Assembly: GCA_015655075.1 (NCBI GenBank)
Contig: JAATFT010000019.1
Span: forward strand, 1 to 64,000
Origin: Clostridiales bacterium
GTDB lineage: Bacteria > Bacillota > Clostridia > Lachnospirales > Lachnospiraceae
Length of the DNA stretch: 64,000 bases
Direction of reading: 5' to 3'
The position numbers and the translations under genes are program-made. Below are positions 28,313 through 39,354 of the stretch, in pieces; positions within the stretch are counted from its first letter, which is position 1, and each line of letters begins with the position of its first letter. Below the pieces are notes generated by a model that did not search any database, was not told the origin of the DNA, and was given only the letters and a program-made list of their open reading frames with translations.

Positions 28313-28984
28313 TTACCCTTTCCTCCATGGGCCTAATTGTCTTATTAATTCCTCTATGTTTGTACCAAAAAGTCCCGGTATACAGATATCTGCATTAGGG
28401 AGGCTTTCCTTCGTGCCGATGCCTACCGCCTTCATTCCTGCGTTATGAGCCGCCTCCACTCCTGCCCTGGCATCTTCAAACACAATACAGGCTTCCCTGT
28501 TAAGTCCTAACTCCTTTGCCCCCAAAAGAAACACTTCCGGATCCGGTTTTGCTGTTTTCACTTTTGTACCGTCGATTACGGCGTCAAAAGCTTCTGTCAG
28601 ATTTAACCCGGATAAAATGACCCCTGCATTTTTACTGGCGGAACCCAATGCCATCCGGTATCCCTTTCTTCTGGCATCGGCTAAAAACACATTTACTCCC
28701 GGAAGAACCTCTTCTTTTCTTAGCTTACGGATATATTCCAGATAAATCTCATTTTTAATTCCGCAGTACTTTTCCTTCTCATCCTCGGATAGCTCCAGTC
28801 CGCCTATTTCTAAAATTATTTCAAAGGATTTCATCCGGCTTACCCCTTTTAGCCTTTCGTTGTCCTTTTCCGTAAAAGGTATGTTAAGCATATCCGCAAG
28901 CTCTTTCCATGCTAAGTAGTGATATTTTGCAGTATCTACTATCACTCCGTCTAAATCAAACAACAAGCCTTTTATCTTTCCCAT
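28313..28984 (-). CDS. pgmB: Beta-phosphoglucomutase
   Basis: This HAD-family enzyme converts beta-glucose 1-phosphate to glucose 6-phosphate through a phospho-aspartate intermediate. The 223 residues show the nucleophile motif FDLDGVIVDTA with the following YHYLAWKELA cap motif, KGVSR, the motif-II serine in GSASKN, KPDPEVF, and FEDARAGVEAA. All are typical of PgmB. The enzyme normally works behind a disaccharide phosphorylase (maltose, trehalose, kojibiose or cellobiose type). No GH65 or GH94 gene is in this window; the nearest partner is the GH3 gene downstream. The start at 28984 has an AGGG-type site upstream. Confidence 0.9.
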   Translation of the reverse strand: MGKIKGLLFDLDGVIVDTAKYHYLAWKELADMLNIPFTEKDNERLKGVSRMKSFEIILEIGGLELSEDEKEKYCGIKNEIYLEYIRKLRKEEVLPGVNVFLADARRKGYRMALGSASKNAGVILSGLNLTEAFDAVIDGTKVKTAKPDPEVFLLGAKELGLNREACIVFEDARAGVEAAHNAGMKAVGIGTKESLPNADICIPGLFGTNIEELIRQLGPWRKG

Positions 28985-29296
28985 CTTTACCTTCTCCCTT
29001 TTTTCATTTCGTATATAGTTCTAATCATACAGTAATATATTTACTCTTACAATGCCAAAACATTAGCATTTACCTGCATAATCCTGCTTTCTTATTGAAA
29101 TTTAAAATAAGTTCCTCTATAATAAAATCTAAAAAATTTACAGTTATCCTTGCCGCTTTCTTTCTTATATGCTATATTAAGCTATAATATTGTTAATACA
29201 CCGTCCGCGGTAAGAAAGGATGCCGCTTCCTATTGCTTTTAAATATGGGACAGTATCACATCTGCAAACAGATGTGGTATGCAAATGGGTATAAAA
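28985..29296. other. Divergent intergenic region between pgmB and the AraC-GH39 gene
   Basis: This AT-rich region must hold promoters for both directions. TTGCCG is followed after 17 bases by TATATT on plus near 29150-29178, a plausible but weak promoter. A perfect 8-bp stem CACATCTG-CAAA-CAGATGTG lies at about 29259-29278, directly ahead of the plus-strand start codons. It might be an operator or a translational hairpin. Confidence 0.45.
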
Positions 29297-31807
29297 ATGA
29301 ACAGCAATCATGAAATTATTGAATACAGTAAGAATCTTCCGATTAAATTGTTTTGTCAGCGTATTGGCAGTGTTCAGAAGCATTGGCACAGAAGTATCGA
29401 AATTCTTCTGGTATTATCCGGAGATATGGAGGTATGGGTGGAAAACGAACATTTTACTTTAAAGGAAAATGATCTGATTCTGATTAATTCCAACCAGGTC
29501 CATGAAACCTACAGCAACGACTGCGTATTAATCGCGCTGCAGATCCGTCTGTCCATGTTTCATATGGACTGGCTTACTGCGGAAACTCCGTTCTTTTTAT
29601 GTAATTCTGTTATCCAGGGTAATAACAGGCATTTTGATAATATCCGCCGTATGATAGCGCAGCTGATTCAGCTAAATTCCAGCACCGCCTCTTACACCCA
29701 GCTGCTAAGCTTTTCCTATGCCTGCCGCCTTATCTATGACCTTTTCATTTATTTTAAAGGGGAAAAGCCCGCCGTTGTACACACCCGGAAACAGATGGAA
29801 CGTCTGCGCAACATCATCCGGTATATAGAAGAAAACTATGCAAACCAAATTACCTTAAAGGATTTGGCAGCCAGGGAATATTTATCTCCTTCTTATCTGT
29901 CCCATTTTTTTGAAAGAAACATGAATATCTCCGTCTTTCATTACATAACCAAAATCAGAATTGAACAATCCGTGAATTTTTTGTTATATTCCCATAAATC
30001 CGTTGAGGAAATTGCAGAAGCCTGCGGATTTTCCAGCCCCCGTTCCTACGCCGCTTTTTTCCGCAGGGAGTACAATATGCTTCCAAGCCGGTTCCGCAAA
30101 GAAAAAAAGGGAAGCCCTCCTATCCCTGCCAGCAAGGAATCCATGCAAAGCAGCAGCTATTTAAGCCTTGAAAAATACGATTTTTTCGGAAAACTAGCCG
30201 CCTATTTAAACACGGAGAAGGACACAGGCATATCAGAATTCAAAAGCAACCGACAGGAGTTTGGCACTATCCATGTCCGGCCGTCAAAACCCTTTGTTAA
30301 TTCCGCGCTTACTTTTTGTTCCGTGGGCCGGGCCAGAGAAATACTATACCAAAACATTCGGGAAATGCTTACAATCCAGCAAAAAGAAATCGGATTCCGC
30401 TATATTAAATTCCACGGCATTTTTGACGATGCTTTAATGGTTTACAGGGAGGATTCTTCGGGCACTCCTGTGTTAAATTTTAATATGCTGGATGAAATAC
30501 TTGACTTTTTATTAAGCATCCGCCTTCGCCCCCTGATCCAGTTTTCCTTTATGCCGAAGGCACTGGCTAAAACACCGGAGAAGGAATTTTTTACGGTCCC
30601 TTTTATTATGAGTGAACCAAAAGAAGATATAAAATGGGAATACCTTGTGACCCAATTTACCAATCATGTTCTCATAAGATACGGACTTACGGAGGTTTCC
30701 CGGTGGATATTCACCTTCTGGAACGAAACTCTGTCCAATTTCCCCTTTGACTTTAAAACTCCTGAAATTTCTTTCCGTTTGTATGAGCTTACCCAAAAGG
30801 CTGTTAAGAAAGTAAACCCGGTTTTAAAATTTGCAAACACTTCCTTTATAAACGACAGTTTATCTTCTGAAAATATGAAAAAATTTTTTAATTACATAAG
30901 AAAGCATAAGTGTGAACCGGATGTATATCTGTTTCATTTTTACCCCTTCACGGAATCACATGCAGAGAAGTTAAGAAATTGCGATAATGATAAACTTATG
31001 GAATATATATTCAATAACCGAACCACCCTTGACAAAGACCCCGACGCTTTGGGGAAATTCCTGGATAAGCTTAACCGTATCCTTCCTGACAGGGCGGAAA
31101 AACCTCTCTATATTACGGAATGGAATTTAAGCCCTTCCCACAGGGAGCTCCTCAATGATACCTGCTATGCCGGTGCATATTTTATCCGGAATATTTTAAT
31201 GAATTATGATAAGGCCGAAGCCTTCTGCCACTGGGCCTTATCCGACTGGATTGAAGAGCTGCCCTTTCCCGGGGAATTATTCCATGGCGGAGTCGGCCAT
31301 TTTACGAAGAACGGAATAAAAAAACCCGTATACTATTCCTGCCTTTTTTTATCAAAATTAAAAGAGGAAATGGTATCCCAGGGTGAAGGTTATTTTATAA
31401 CCAAAGAAAAAAGCAAGGACAATTATGCCGTCATTTTATATAATTATTGCCACTTTTCCGATTTATACGGTAAAGGTTTTAATTTTAACTTCACTTTTAC
31501 TGACCGGTACCAGGTATTTCCTGATGCGGTAAATAAAGAACTATCCTTTTCTTTGTCCGGTCCGGCAGACGGAGATTATATCATGACGGAACAGATTGTA
31601 AACCGCCGCTATGGCAGCTGTTTTGACAAATGGCTGGAAATGGGTGCCGCTTCCCTTCAAACGCCGGAAGAAATAGATACGCTGAAACAATTATCCCGGC
31701 CCCTTCTTAAGAAAACTATCCGTACCGTTATTAACCAAACCTTTGATTACGAAGCAGTCCTAGACCCTCATGAGGTCAGGTTAATACTTATAACAAAAAG
31801 GGAATAA
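29297..31807 (+). CDS. AraC-family regulator fused to a GH39-like glycosidase domain
   Basis: The 836-aa protein begins with a cupin-like sensor (HWHRSIEILLVLSGD and the NQVHETYS region). It continues with an AraC/XylS double helix-turn-helix at about residues 175-275 (ITLKDLAAREYLSPSYLSHFF, then SVEEIAEACGFSSPRSYAAFFRREY). The C-terminal ~520 residues are a GH39-type TIM barrel. Its candidate acid/base Glu is in FTFWNETLSNFP and its nucleophile Glu in LYITEWNLSPSH. The barrel may work as a sugar sensor or still be an enzyme; with no secretion signal it is intracellular either way. The start is uncertain: ATG at 29297 or 29279, neither with a strong ribosome site. It is divergent from pgmB-GH3, a likely target. 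Confidence 0.85.
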   Translation: MNSNHEIIEYSKNLPIKLFCQRIGSVQKHWHRSIEILLVLSGDMEVWVENEHFTLKENDLILINSNQVHETYSNDCVLIALQIRLSMFHMDWLTAETPFFLCNSVIQGNNRHFDNIRRMIAQLIQLNSSTASYTQLLSFSYACRLIYDLFIYFKGEKPAVVHTRKQMERLRNIIRYIEENYANQITLKDLAAREYLSPSYLSHFFERNMNISVFHYITKIRIEQSVNFLLYSHKSVEEIAEACGFSSPRSYAAFFRREYNMLPSRFRKEKKGSPPIPASKESMQSSSYLSLEKYDFFGKLAAYLNTEKDTGISEFKSNRQEFGTIHVRPSKPFVNSALTFCSVGRAREILYQNIREMLTIQQKEIGFRYIKFHGIFDDALMVYREDSSGTPVLNFNMLDEILDFLLSIRLRPLIQFSFMPKALAKTPEKEFFTVPFIMSEPKEDIKWEYLVTQFTNHVLIRYGLTEVSRWIFTFWNETLSNFPFDFKTPEISFRLYELTQKAVKKVNPVLKFANTSFINDSLSSENMKKFFNYIRKHKCEPDVYLFHFYPFTESHAEKLRNCDNDKLMEYIFNNRTTLDKDPDALGKFLDKLNRILPDRAEKPLYITEWNLSPSHRELLNDTCYAGAYFIRNILMNYDKAEAFCHWALSDWIEELPFPGELFHGGVGHFTKNGIKKPVYYSCLFLSKLKEEMVSQGEGYFITKEKSKDNYAVILYNYCHFSDLYGKGFNFNFTFTDRYQVFPDAVNKELSFSLSGPADGDYIMTEQIVNRRYGSCFDKWLEMGAASLQTPEEIDTLKQLSRPLLKKTIRTVINQTFDYEAVLDPHEVRLILITKRE

Positions 31808-31848
31808 TTTTTACGAATAATAAGGTGATTTTTACCTTCTTTTATTTA

Positions 31849-33294
31849 TTAATACCTTCTCGGCAGGGTTACGGTAAAGGTTGTCCCTTTGGTAAGCTGG
31901 GAGCGGACCTTGATTCTTCCTGTATGCCCTAAGATAATTAATTTTGCTATGGATAGTCCCAGCCCGTGACCATAGATTTTTTCATTTCTAACCTGGTCGG
32001 AGCGGTAGAATCTCTCAAAAATATTGTCCACATCTTTTCTGGTCATACCGATACCGGTATCGGAAACGGTAATAACACAATCCCCGTCATCATTCCGGCA
32101 TTGAATGGTTATAGTGTCCCCCTCCCTGGTATATTTTACAGCGTTATCAATAAATACACGGATTGCCTGTTTCAGAGCCTGTTTATCACCGTATACCACA
32201 ACATCTTCAAGTACGGGGCTTTCTATATTTCTGTTTGCGGTTACCAACCGGGTTTCTTTTACCATCTCTTCCATAACATTGCACATATTGAACTTCACTT
32301 TATCCAGCTTTAAGGTTTTCTTATCGTGCCTTGACAGGAATAGCAGTTTCTCCACCAAATCCTGCATGTACTTAGCTTCGTTATTGATTGCTTCGATGGA
32401 TTCGGACAATACCTCTTCCTCCTTGGTGCCCCAGCGGCTTAACAGATTTCCGTAGCCCTGGATTACGGCAATAGGCGTCCTAAGTTCATGGGAAGCATCC
32501 GATACAAATTGTTTTTGGCCTTCATAAGAAATTTCAATCCGGTCCAGCATGCTGTTGATAACATTTGCCAGATCCTTTAGTTCATTTTTAGTCCCTTCCA
32601 CATTTAACCTCCGGCTGTGCAAATTATTGACCGTAAGCCGGTTGGCGGTTGCGGACATTTCATAGATGGGCTCCAATAATTTCCGGTCGCTTTTTTTCCC
32701 CTGCTTAATAATAATATAAATCAGCAGAAAATATAAAAGGACCATAAAACCAAGCAGCCATTCCAGTTTTTCCACACTACCTGTAAGATCATACTGAAAA
32801 AATATATGATAATCCTCCTTGCCCCGGGTTATTTCTCTTTCTTCAAATAAGATAACAGCCGGCAAAAAAGTATCCTCATTATTTTGATAATAAATATGCC
32901 CTAAGATTTTCTTCTCTCCGGAAAAATCATCCGTTCTATCATTATAGATTTCTGATTTGGTACGATTATTTATAATCCTTAATGTAATACCGTCGATTAA
33001 GTATGGATTAATCACCGTTTCCCTGCTCATAGAGGTCACGCCTGAATTCTCAATGCGCTGTACAATATCCTCCGCCTTTTTATTACAGCTTTTCCACTCC
33101 GCACCATAGTACAGCAGTGAAAAAAATGCCACAAATACAGCTCCGTTTATGATAAGCAGCTTTAAGTAGTGCAGTGAGATACGAAAGGCAATGGAAAAGC
33201 GGAAATTCCCCAGCCATTCTTCTTTTTTTCTTCTGAAGGGCAGTACAATCTTTCTTAAAAGCTGCCTGATGTTTTCCATTAAATTAATTTTCAT
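31849..33294 (-). CDS. Membrane sensor histidine kinase (HAMP type)
   Basis: This 481-aa kinase has an N-terminal basic region, a first membrane helix at about residues 45-65, an extracellular loop of ~115 residues, a second helix at ~180-200 and a HAMP linker. The H-box is FVSDASHELRTPIAVIQGYG. The HATPase shows the N-box VFIDNAVKYT, VSDTGIGM and the G-box YGHGLGLSIAKLII. The architecture is that of CssS/ArlS-type kinases. Its start lies 11 bp inside the upstream response regulator gene, so the pair is translationally coupled. The signal is unknown; the extracellular loop has no family I recognise. The gene converges with the AraC-GH39 gene, 41 bases away. Confidence 0.92.
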   Translation of the reverse strand: MKINLMENIRQLLRKIVLPFRRKKEEWLGNFRFSIAFRISLHYLKLLIINGAVFVAFFSLLYYGAEWKSCNKKAEDIVQRIENSGVTSMSRETVINPYLIDGITLRIINNRTKSEIYNDRTDDFSGEKKILGHIYYQNNEDTFLPAVILFEEREITRGKEDYHIFFQYDLTGSVEKLEWLLGFMVLLYFLLIYIIIKQGKKSDRKLLEPIYEMSATANRLTVNNLHSRRLNVEGTKNELKDLANVINSMLDRIEISYEGQKQFVSDASHELRTPIAVIQGYGNLLSRWGTKEEEVLSESIEAINNEAKYMQDLVEKLLFLSRHDKKTLKLDKVKFNMCNVMEEMVKETRLVTANRNIESPVLEDVVVYGDKQALKQAIRVFIDNAVKYTREGDTITIQCRNDDGDCVITVSDTGIGMTRKDVDNIFERFYRSDQVRNEKIYGHGLGLSIAKLIILGHTGRIKVRSQLTKGTTFTVTLPRRY

Positions 33295-33967
33295 CCTTAA
33301 TAATATAACCTACCCCTCGTACCGTACTAATTAAATGGATTCCATATTTATCGTCTATCTTCTGCCTTAAATAACGGATATATACATCGACAACATTGGT
33401 ATCTCCTAGATATTCGTAGTCCCAGACATTGTTTAACAGCTGTTCTCTGGTAATGGCAATATTCTTATTACGGATTAAATATTCCAGCAATTCATATTCT
33501 TTCTTTGTAAGCGTTAACTCATCCTCACCGTAGTAAGCACTGTGGCTTGTTAAATTAAGCTTTAAATCACCGATTTGAAGCAGATCCGTCCTGGGCTGCA
33601 TTAGTTTGGTGTGCCTGTTTAAAGCAACCCGGATTCTTGCAAGTAATTCTTCTATGGCAAAGGGTTTTGTTATATAGTCATCGGCGCCTGTATCCAGGCC
33701 GGCAACTTTATCCGTAACATCATCTTTAGCCGTTAACATAATAATGGGAACGGCGGATTCCATCCTTATTCTTCTGCATACCTCAATACCGCTTATTCCC
33801 GGCAGCATAATATCTAAAATTACTAAATCCACGTCCTTTTGCAAGGCCTTTTCTAATCCGGATCTACCTTCCGATGCAATGTCAACCTCATAGCCTTCAT
33901 ACTTCAGTTCCAACTCAACAAATCTTACAATCTTACTCTCATCCTCAACAATTAATATTTTAGCCAT
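33284..33967 (-). CDS. OmpR/PhoB-type response regulator
   Basis: The 227-aa regulator has a receiver domain (ILIVEDESKIVRF, phospho-aspartate in DLVILDIMLPGISG, MLTAKDD, conserved lysine in DDYITKPF) and a winged-helix DNA-binding domain (LTKKEYELLEYLIRNKN, then NVVDVYIRYLRQKID and STVRGVGYII). It is the partner of the kinase encoded by the overlapping downstream gene. AGGAGGAG ten bases upstream makes the ATG at 33967 the start. A promoter at 34009-34037 lies directly ahead. Confidence 0.93.
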   Translation of the reverse strand: MAKILIVEDESKIVRFVELELKYEGYEVDIASEGRSGLEKALQKDVDLVILDIMLPGISGIEVCRRIRMESAVPIIMLTAKDDVTDKVAGLDTGADDYITKPFAIEELLARIRVALNRHTKLMQPRTDLLQIGDLKLNLTSHSAYYGEDELTLTKKEYELLEYLIRNKNIAITREQLLNNVWDYEYLGDTNVVDVYIRYLRQKIDDKYGIHLISTVRGVGYIIKDEN

Positions 33968-34008
33968 ACCACACAACTCCTCCTATCTGCAAAAAAGTAC
34001 CTATGACT

Positions 34009-34037
34009 ATTCTATCGGGTATAACAATATTTTTCAA
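34009..34037 (-). promoter_or_regulatory. Promoter of the two-component operon
   Basis: On minus, TTGAAA (34032-34037) is followed after 17 bases by TAGAAT (34009-34014), about 40 bases before the response regulator start codon. Confidence 0.6.
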
Positions 34038-34138
34038 TAACTATATATTAAAGTTTTATTAGAAATAGCCCGGTTCTCACTTTTCTATGCAAAGCCCGCA
34101 CAATCTTTAACCATGTTTAATTACCTCATAAAATTAAA

Positions 34139-34187
34139 ACCGCCTTTTGAGTAAGAATATCATTTAATTCCTTACCCAAAAGGCGGC
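34139..34187 (-). terminator. Intrinsic terminator of the second PTS/GH1 operon
   Basis: On minus, CCGCCTTTTGGGTAAG and CTTACTCAAAAGGCGG form a 16-bp stem, followed by TTTTAATTTT. It lies 80 bases after the GH1 stop codon. Confidence 0.82.
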
Positions 34188-34266
34188 GGTTATCCTTTCA
34201 AACTATTTAACGTCGTATTTCTTTTTTAATCCGTATAGATTTGGAAAAAATCCTGTCAGTCACAAA

Positions 34267-35694
<1,428 letters not shown>

Positions 35695-36192
35695 TTAAAA
35701 GGTTGCCACTGTGCTCCTTCCTCCATATACTTTTCCATTCTTCGTGTAATTTAATTGAAGTCCGCCTGTCTGCGTAAAAATCATCATAGTTATGGGATTA
35801 TATCCCCCGTCAATCAAAAATTTTCGATTCACTTTGATAATTCTGTCACCTTTTTTCACAGGAACGCCGGTATTTATATACTGCTTAAATCCTTTTCCAT
35901 TAAGAGCCACCGTATTTAACCCTATATGCACAAGGATTTCAATCCCGTTCTCCATAGACAGGCCAAATGCGTGAAGAGTGGGAAAAATCATGGTTATTGT
36001 GCCGTTTGCCGGAGCTACAATAATATCTGTCTGCAAGTCAATTGCCACTCCGTCTCCCAGCATTTTCTGAGAAAATGTTTCGTCGGGTACCTTTTCTATG
36101 GGAACTAATATGCCGTCTGCAACCGCCTTAATTTCATTTGTAACATCCGTATTCGTTCCCACAGGTAAAAATTTTTTAAATAATTCTATCAT
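35695..36192 (-). CDS. PTS EIIA component, glucose type
   Basis: This free-standing 165-aa EIIA accepts phosphate from HPr and passes it to EIIB. The fold signatures are MLGDGVAIDLQTDIIVAPANG and TLHAFGLSMENGIEILVHIG. In the second, the active-site histidine is in LVHIG and the other conserved histidine in TLHAFG. In the first operon of this window the same domain is fused to EIIBC. The gene lies 17 bases after EIIBC and 18 before GH1. The C-terminal ~20 residues (after GLQLNYTKN) are an unusual extension. Confidence 0.92.
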   Translation of the reverse strand: MIELFKKFLPVGTNTDVTNEIKAVADGILVPIEKVPDETFSQKMLGDGVAIDLQTDIIVAPANGTITMIFPTLHAFGLSMENGIEILVHIGLNTVALNGKGFKQYINTGVPVKKGDRIIKVNRKFLIDGGYNPITMMIFTQTGGLQLNYTKNGKVYGGRSTVATF

Positions 36193-36209
36193 AACTTCCT
36201 TACTTTCTT

Positions 36210-37610
36210 TTATATCTCATTTTCCGTCATATCCTCAAAACCCATAATAAGGGTGGCGGCTACGGCTACGATAAAAGTCACTACGATTGCGATTGTAATT
36301 GCCAGCATTGTATCGGCAAAGATAGGAATTGCCAGAATACTGGAATAACCAAGAGCATATGCCTTTGCACCCAATACGCCTGCCGTACAGCCGCCCGCCA
36401 GTCCGCCGATTACAACTGCATACAAGGGTTTCTTCAGCCGTAAATTAATGCCGTAAATTGCCGGCTCTGAGACACCCGATACAATGGCTCCGATAGCGGC
36501 TGCAATGGCATCCGATTTCAGCTGTTTATTCTTTGTCCGAAGCGCAACCCCTACACAGGCTCCGCCTTCTGCAATATTATGCAGAATCCAGCTCGGTCTG
36601 AAAAAGTTATCTGCTCCCGTTTTGGAAAGCAGCTCCATCATAGGCGCTACAAACAGCATATTCATACCGCCCATAACGATAAAAGGCCATACCGCGGCCA
36701 GAAGTCCCACTGCAAATCCGCCTGTTACTTCGTAAGTCGCAACAAAAAATTTAACCACATAATTACCGATAATCGTCCCAAGAGGCGCCAACACTACGGT
36801 TACCACTGGCAGTGCAACCGCCAGGGTACAAAGAGGTGCAAAAACGGACCGCAAAACGGCAGGTATAACTTTGTAAAAAAACTTTTCGAGATAGGCCAGT
36901 AAAATTGCTGAAAAAACAGCCGGCAGCAAGGTATTGGAATATTTTACAAGCGTTACGGGCAGGCTAAAAATCTGCATGGATTGATCTCCGTCTACAAGTG
37001 CTACAAAGTCCGGATAAAGTAACATACAAGCCATAGCAATTGCAAACGCAGGATTTGATTTTAATGTCTTGGCCGAGCCGTATGCGATCAGAACGGGCAT
37101 AAAATAAAACGGCGTGTTAGCCAGATAGTTAAACATCAGGTAAGTGGTACCAGAAGCAACCTCCGGCCAGAAAAAAGTTACTAAACTTAGCATTACTTTT
37201 AACATACCGGCTCCATAGAGTACCGTAATAAACGGAGTCAGAGAAGAGGAAAGAAATTGGGTAACTATGCCCGCATAAAATCCAAACGTTTTTTTCTTTT
37301 GAGAATTGCTGAGCTTGTAATCTTCCCTATGATTTTCGTTTACTTGGGCTTCTGTCTCCACCTTATAATCCTTCACTATTTTTTCAAATACCGGGTAAAT
37401 ATTTTCTCCCAATATAACCTGATACTGTCCGGAGCCAAAAACAACTCCAAGTACTCCCTCCAGTTTTTTAATGCCTTCGGTATCTGCCACATCCTTATTT
37501 TTTAGGATAAAGCGCAACCTCGTTACACAATGGGTAATAATAGAAACGTTTTCAGGGCCTCCGACTTTTTCCATAATGGAAACGGCCAGCTGATCTGTAT
37601 TAACTGCCAT
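36210..37610 (-). CDS. PTS beta-glucoside/sucrose-type EIIBC
   Basis: This is a membrane permease of the glucose superfamily (466 aa). The EIIB domain carries the phospho-cysteine in IITHCVTRLRFILKN at about residue 28. EIIC follows with about ten hydrophobic segments and the conserved GVSEPAIYGINLRLKKPL, part of the substrate site. EIIA is encoded separately downstream. The ATG at 37610 is preceded by AGGAGG. It is controlled together with the phospho-glucosidase gene by the RAT leader ahead of the licT-like gene. Confidence 0.92.
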   Translation of the reverse strand: MAVNTDQLAVSIMEKVGGPENVSIITHCVTRLRFILKNKDVADTEGIKKLEGVLGVVFGSGQYQVILGENIYPVFEKIVKDYKVETEAQVNENHREDYKLSNSQKKKTFGFYAGIVTQFLSSSLTPFITVLYGAGMLKVMLSLVTFFWPEVASGTTYLMFNYLANTPFYFMPVLIAYGSAKTLKSNPAFAIAMACMLLYPDFVALVDGDQSMQIFSLPVTLVKYSNTLLPAVFSAILLAYLEKFFYKVIPAVLRSVFAPLCTLAVALPVVTVVLAPLGTIIGNYVVKFFVATYEVTGGFAVGLLAAVWPFIVMGGMNMLFVAPMMELLSKTGADNFFRPSWILHNIAEGGACVGVALRTKNKQLKSDAIAAAIGAIVSGVSEPAIYGINLRLKKPLYAVVIGGLAGGCTAGVLGAKAYALGYSSILAIPIFADTMLAITIAIVVTFIVAVAATLIMGFEDMTENEI

Positions 37611-37698
37611 ACTTTTTCCTCCTTAATGATTCCTTCGTAATTAATATATCTGAAGAACCCCGCGCGATGATTCTATCATTCGTTGTGACTGTTCAGTC

Positions 37699-38541
37699 TC
37701 ATTTGATTTTCTTTTCTGTCGTAACATTCATAATATGATAAATTAAAAATCCCTGTTCTGCGTTGGAAACCTTGATTCCAAACCGATTACCCAAATGTTC
37801 CATAATTAATTTGACACACTGATTTGCTTCCGGAAACTGATTGCGTGCAAGATGAAATAAAAAATCATTATCGGACGGTTTTGCATGCTCGCCAAGTACC
37901 CGTTTTGCCAGAAATTGAAGGTGGCGGATAAAACGGTTATAACGCAGCGATTCTTCATTAAATTCCGTGTGATAGTAAATCCTTACAATATTTAAAATAT
38001 CCTGAATCATTTGGGTAGCTCTCATGGTATTTTCAAGCCGCTGATTCATGGACGCATTGACAATATGAAGGGCAATAAATCCAATCTCATCTTCTGAAAT
38101 GACCAGATTCAGATACTTCTTTATAATCTCGGATGCTTTGCAGGCGAGACCGTATTCCAATTTGTAGAACTGCCTAATTTCCAATAAAAGAGGATTTTTT
38201 AAAATAACGCCTTTTTTTTCCCGTTCCAGCGACATACTGATATGATCCGTTAAGGTAATGTAAATATTTTCACTTAATGTTAAATCCGATTCTTTACGGA
38301 TCATTTCCACAATTTCTTCTGAAATAGTCAGATAAACGGAGGGCATATCTTTTATTAATGCTTCAAGCCTGGTCATAACGGATTGGTCTTGGAACATGAA
38401 TCTTTTTTCAATTTTACTTTCCTCAATAAAATCTCCCGTATGCTTCTGAAAAGCGATTCCCCTACCGATAACAATCATTTCCCGGTTATTTCTGTCTTTC
38501 ACAATTGCCACATTGTTATTGTAAATTCGTATGATTACCAT
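37699..38541 (-). CDS. LicT/BglG-family transcription antiterminator (second copy)
   Basis: The 280-aa antiterminator has a CAT RNA-binding domain (about residues 1-55: VIIRIYNNNVAIV, then IGRGIAFQK) and two PRDs with conserved histidines in LTDHISMSL, GFIALHIVNAS, IRHLQFLAKR and FLIYHIMNV. The first PRD lacks the usual first histidine motif (the position reads MTRLEALIKD), so phospho-control may differ from the paralogue at 3569-4414. The ATG at 38541 with GGAGG upstream is the start; the long in-frame extension to 38679 lies in the regulatory leader. A RAT/terminator lies at 38645-38719. Confidence 0.9.
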   Translation of the reverse strand: MVIIRIYNNNVAIVKDRNNREMIVIGRGIAFQKHTGDFIEESKIEKRFMFQDQSVMTRLEALIKDMPSVYLTISEEIVEMIRKESDLTLSENIYITLTDHISMSLEREKKGVILKNPLLLEIRQFYKLEYGLACKASEIIKKYLNLVISEDEIGFIALHIVNASMNQRLENTMRATQMIQDILNIVRIYYHTEFNEESLRYNRFIRHLQFLAKRVLGEHAKPSDNDFLFHLARNQFPEANQCVKLIMEHLGNRFGIKVSNAEQGFLIYHIMNVTTEKKIK

Positions 38542-38587
38542 GCCCCGACCTCCTTGTCCCCTAAGAAGTATTAAATGAAAAGCAACC

Positions 38588-38613
38588 GTCAAAGCGGATA
38601 TTCCGGGTCCGCT
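38588..38613 (-). repeat. 26-bp dispersed hairpin motif, copy b
   Basis: This has the same core as copy a (arms AGCGGA/TCCGCT, extended here by AA/TT pairs) in the orientation of the licT-like gene, whose start codon is 47 bases downstream. It is separate from the RAT terminator hairpin further upstream. Confidence 0.75.
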
Positions 38614-38644
38614 TTGCTGCCTGCAAGGTAAAATAAATAAAAAA

Positions 38645-38719
38645 CAGACATAACCCGACCTATTATGTGTATTATACACGAATAAGATCTTGGTTATGCC
38701 TGCACAGCAGTTACATTCC
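38645..38719 (-). promoter_or_regulatory. RAT antiterminator site overlapping an intrinsic terminator (second operon)
   Basis: On minus, the RAT motif GGAATGTAACTG-CTGTGC-AGGCATAACC (38692-38719) shares its 3' end with the terminator stem CAGGCATAACC, which pairs with GGTTATGTCTG and is followed by six U's. The layout is the same as at 4435-4504. Confidence 0.88.
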
Positions 38720-38735
38720 TCATTTCTTTATCTTT

Positions 38736-38763
38736 ATTTTACTAGAATATTAGTATTTGTCAA
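38736..38763 (-). promoter_or_regulatory. Promoter of the second LicT operon
   Basis: On minus, a perfect TTGACA (38758-38763) is followed after 16 bases by TAAAAT (38736-38741), directly ahead of the RAT motif. Confidence 0.68.
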
Positions 38764-38845
38764 TATAATTATTACATGTTTTTTCAGATTTCTTACTATT
38801 TTTTAACCATTGATAGAAAAATATAGGAAATCCGGCTAAATTTAA

Positions 38846-39133
38846 CTATAACCTGTCAGCGGCAGGGTGTTCGCCGGTTATAAAAGATAATTCTTTTACT
38901 AAATTTATAAACTGCTTTGCTGCATTAGATAAGTAATAGTTCGATCTATAGCCAATTGCCAATTTATAAACGGCCATGGGGTATTTTAAAGGGAATATAT
39001 TTAAATCAGTCAATACATGAATAGCGTATCCCGTTTTATGGCAGTAACACAGAGCATCATTGACTGCCCTGTGAATTATAATGAAACTATTAAACTGACA
39101 GAACTGCACAAAAATGTTGAAAAAATCATACAA
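38846..39133 (-). pseudogene. 3' remnant of a LysR-family regulator
   Basis: The last ~60 residues of this 95-codon frame (DLNIFPLKYPMAVYKLAIGYRSNYYLSNAAKQFINLV) resemble the C-terminal end of a LysR substrate-binding domain. The helix-turn-helix and most of the effector domain (about 200 residues) are missing. The fragment is divergent from pxpB, a usual position for a LysR regulator of such operons, so it may be what remains of the operon's own regulator. The first ~30 codons may be random. Confidence 0.6.
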
Positions 39134-39354
39134 TCCAATAATTTTGAAAATTAAATCGGTTGGTGGTTGACTAAATAGAAAGAACAGATATAAAATAATT
39201 ATATAGAAACTTGCAAGGGCGCTGGAAAATGAAATTACTGTGCTCTTTTTTATTGAATAGGGGGAAATTACGTCCTATTCGATAAAAAACCCGCCGGGGG
39301 ATGTACATGACACTTGCAGGATATCATGTCGCAAAGCGACCAAGCGTCAGCGCC

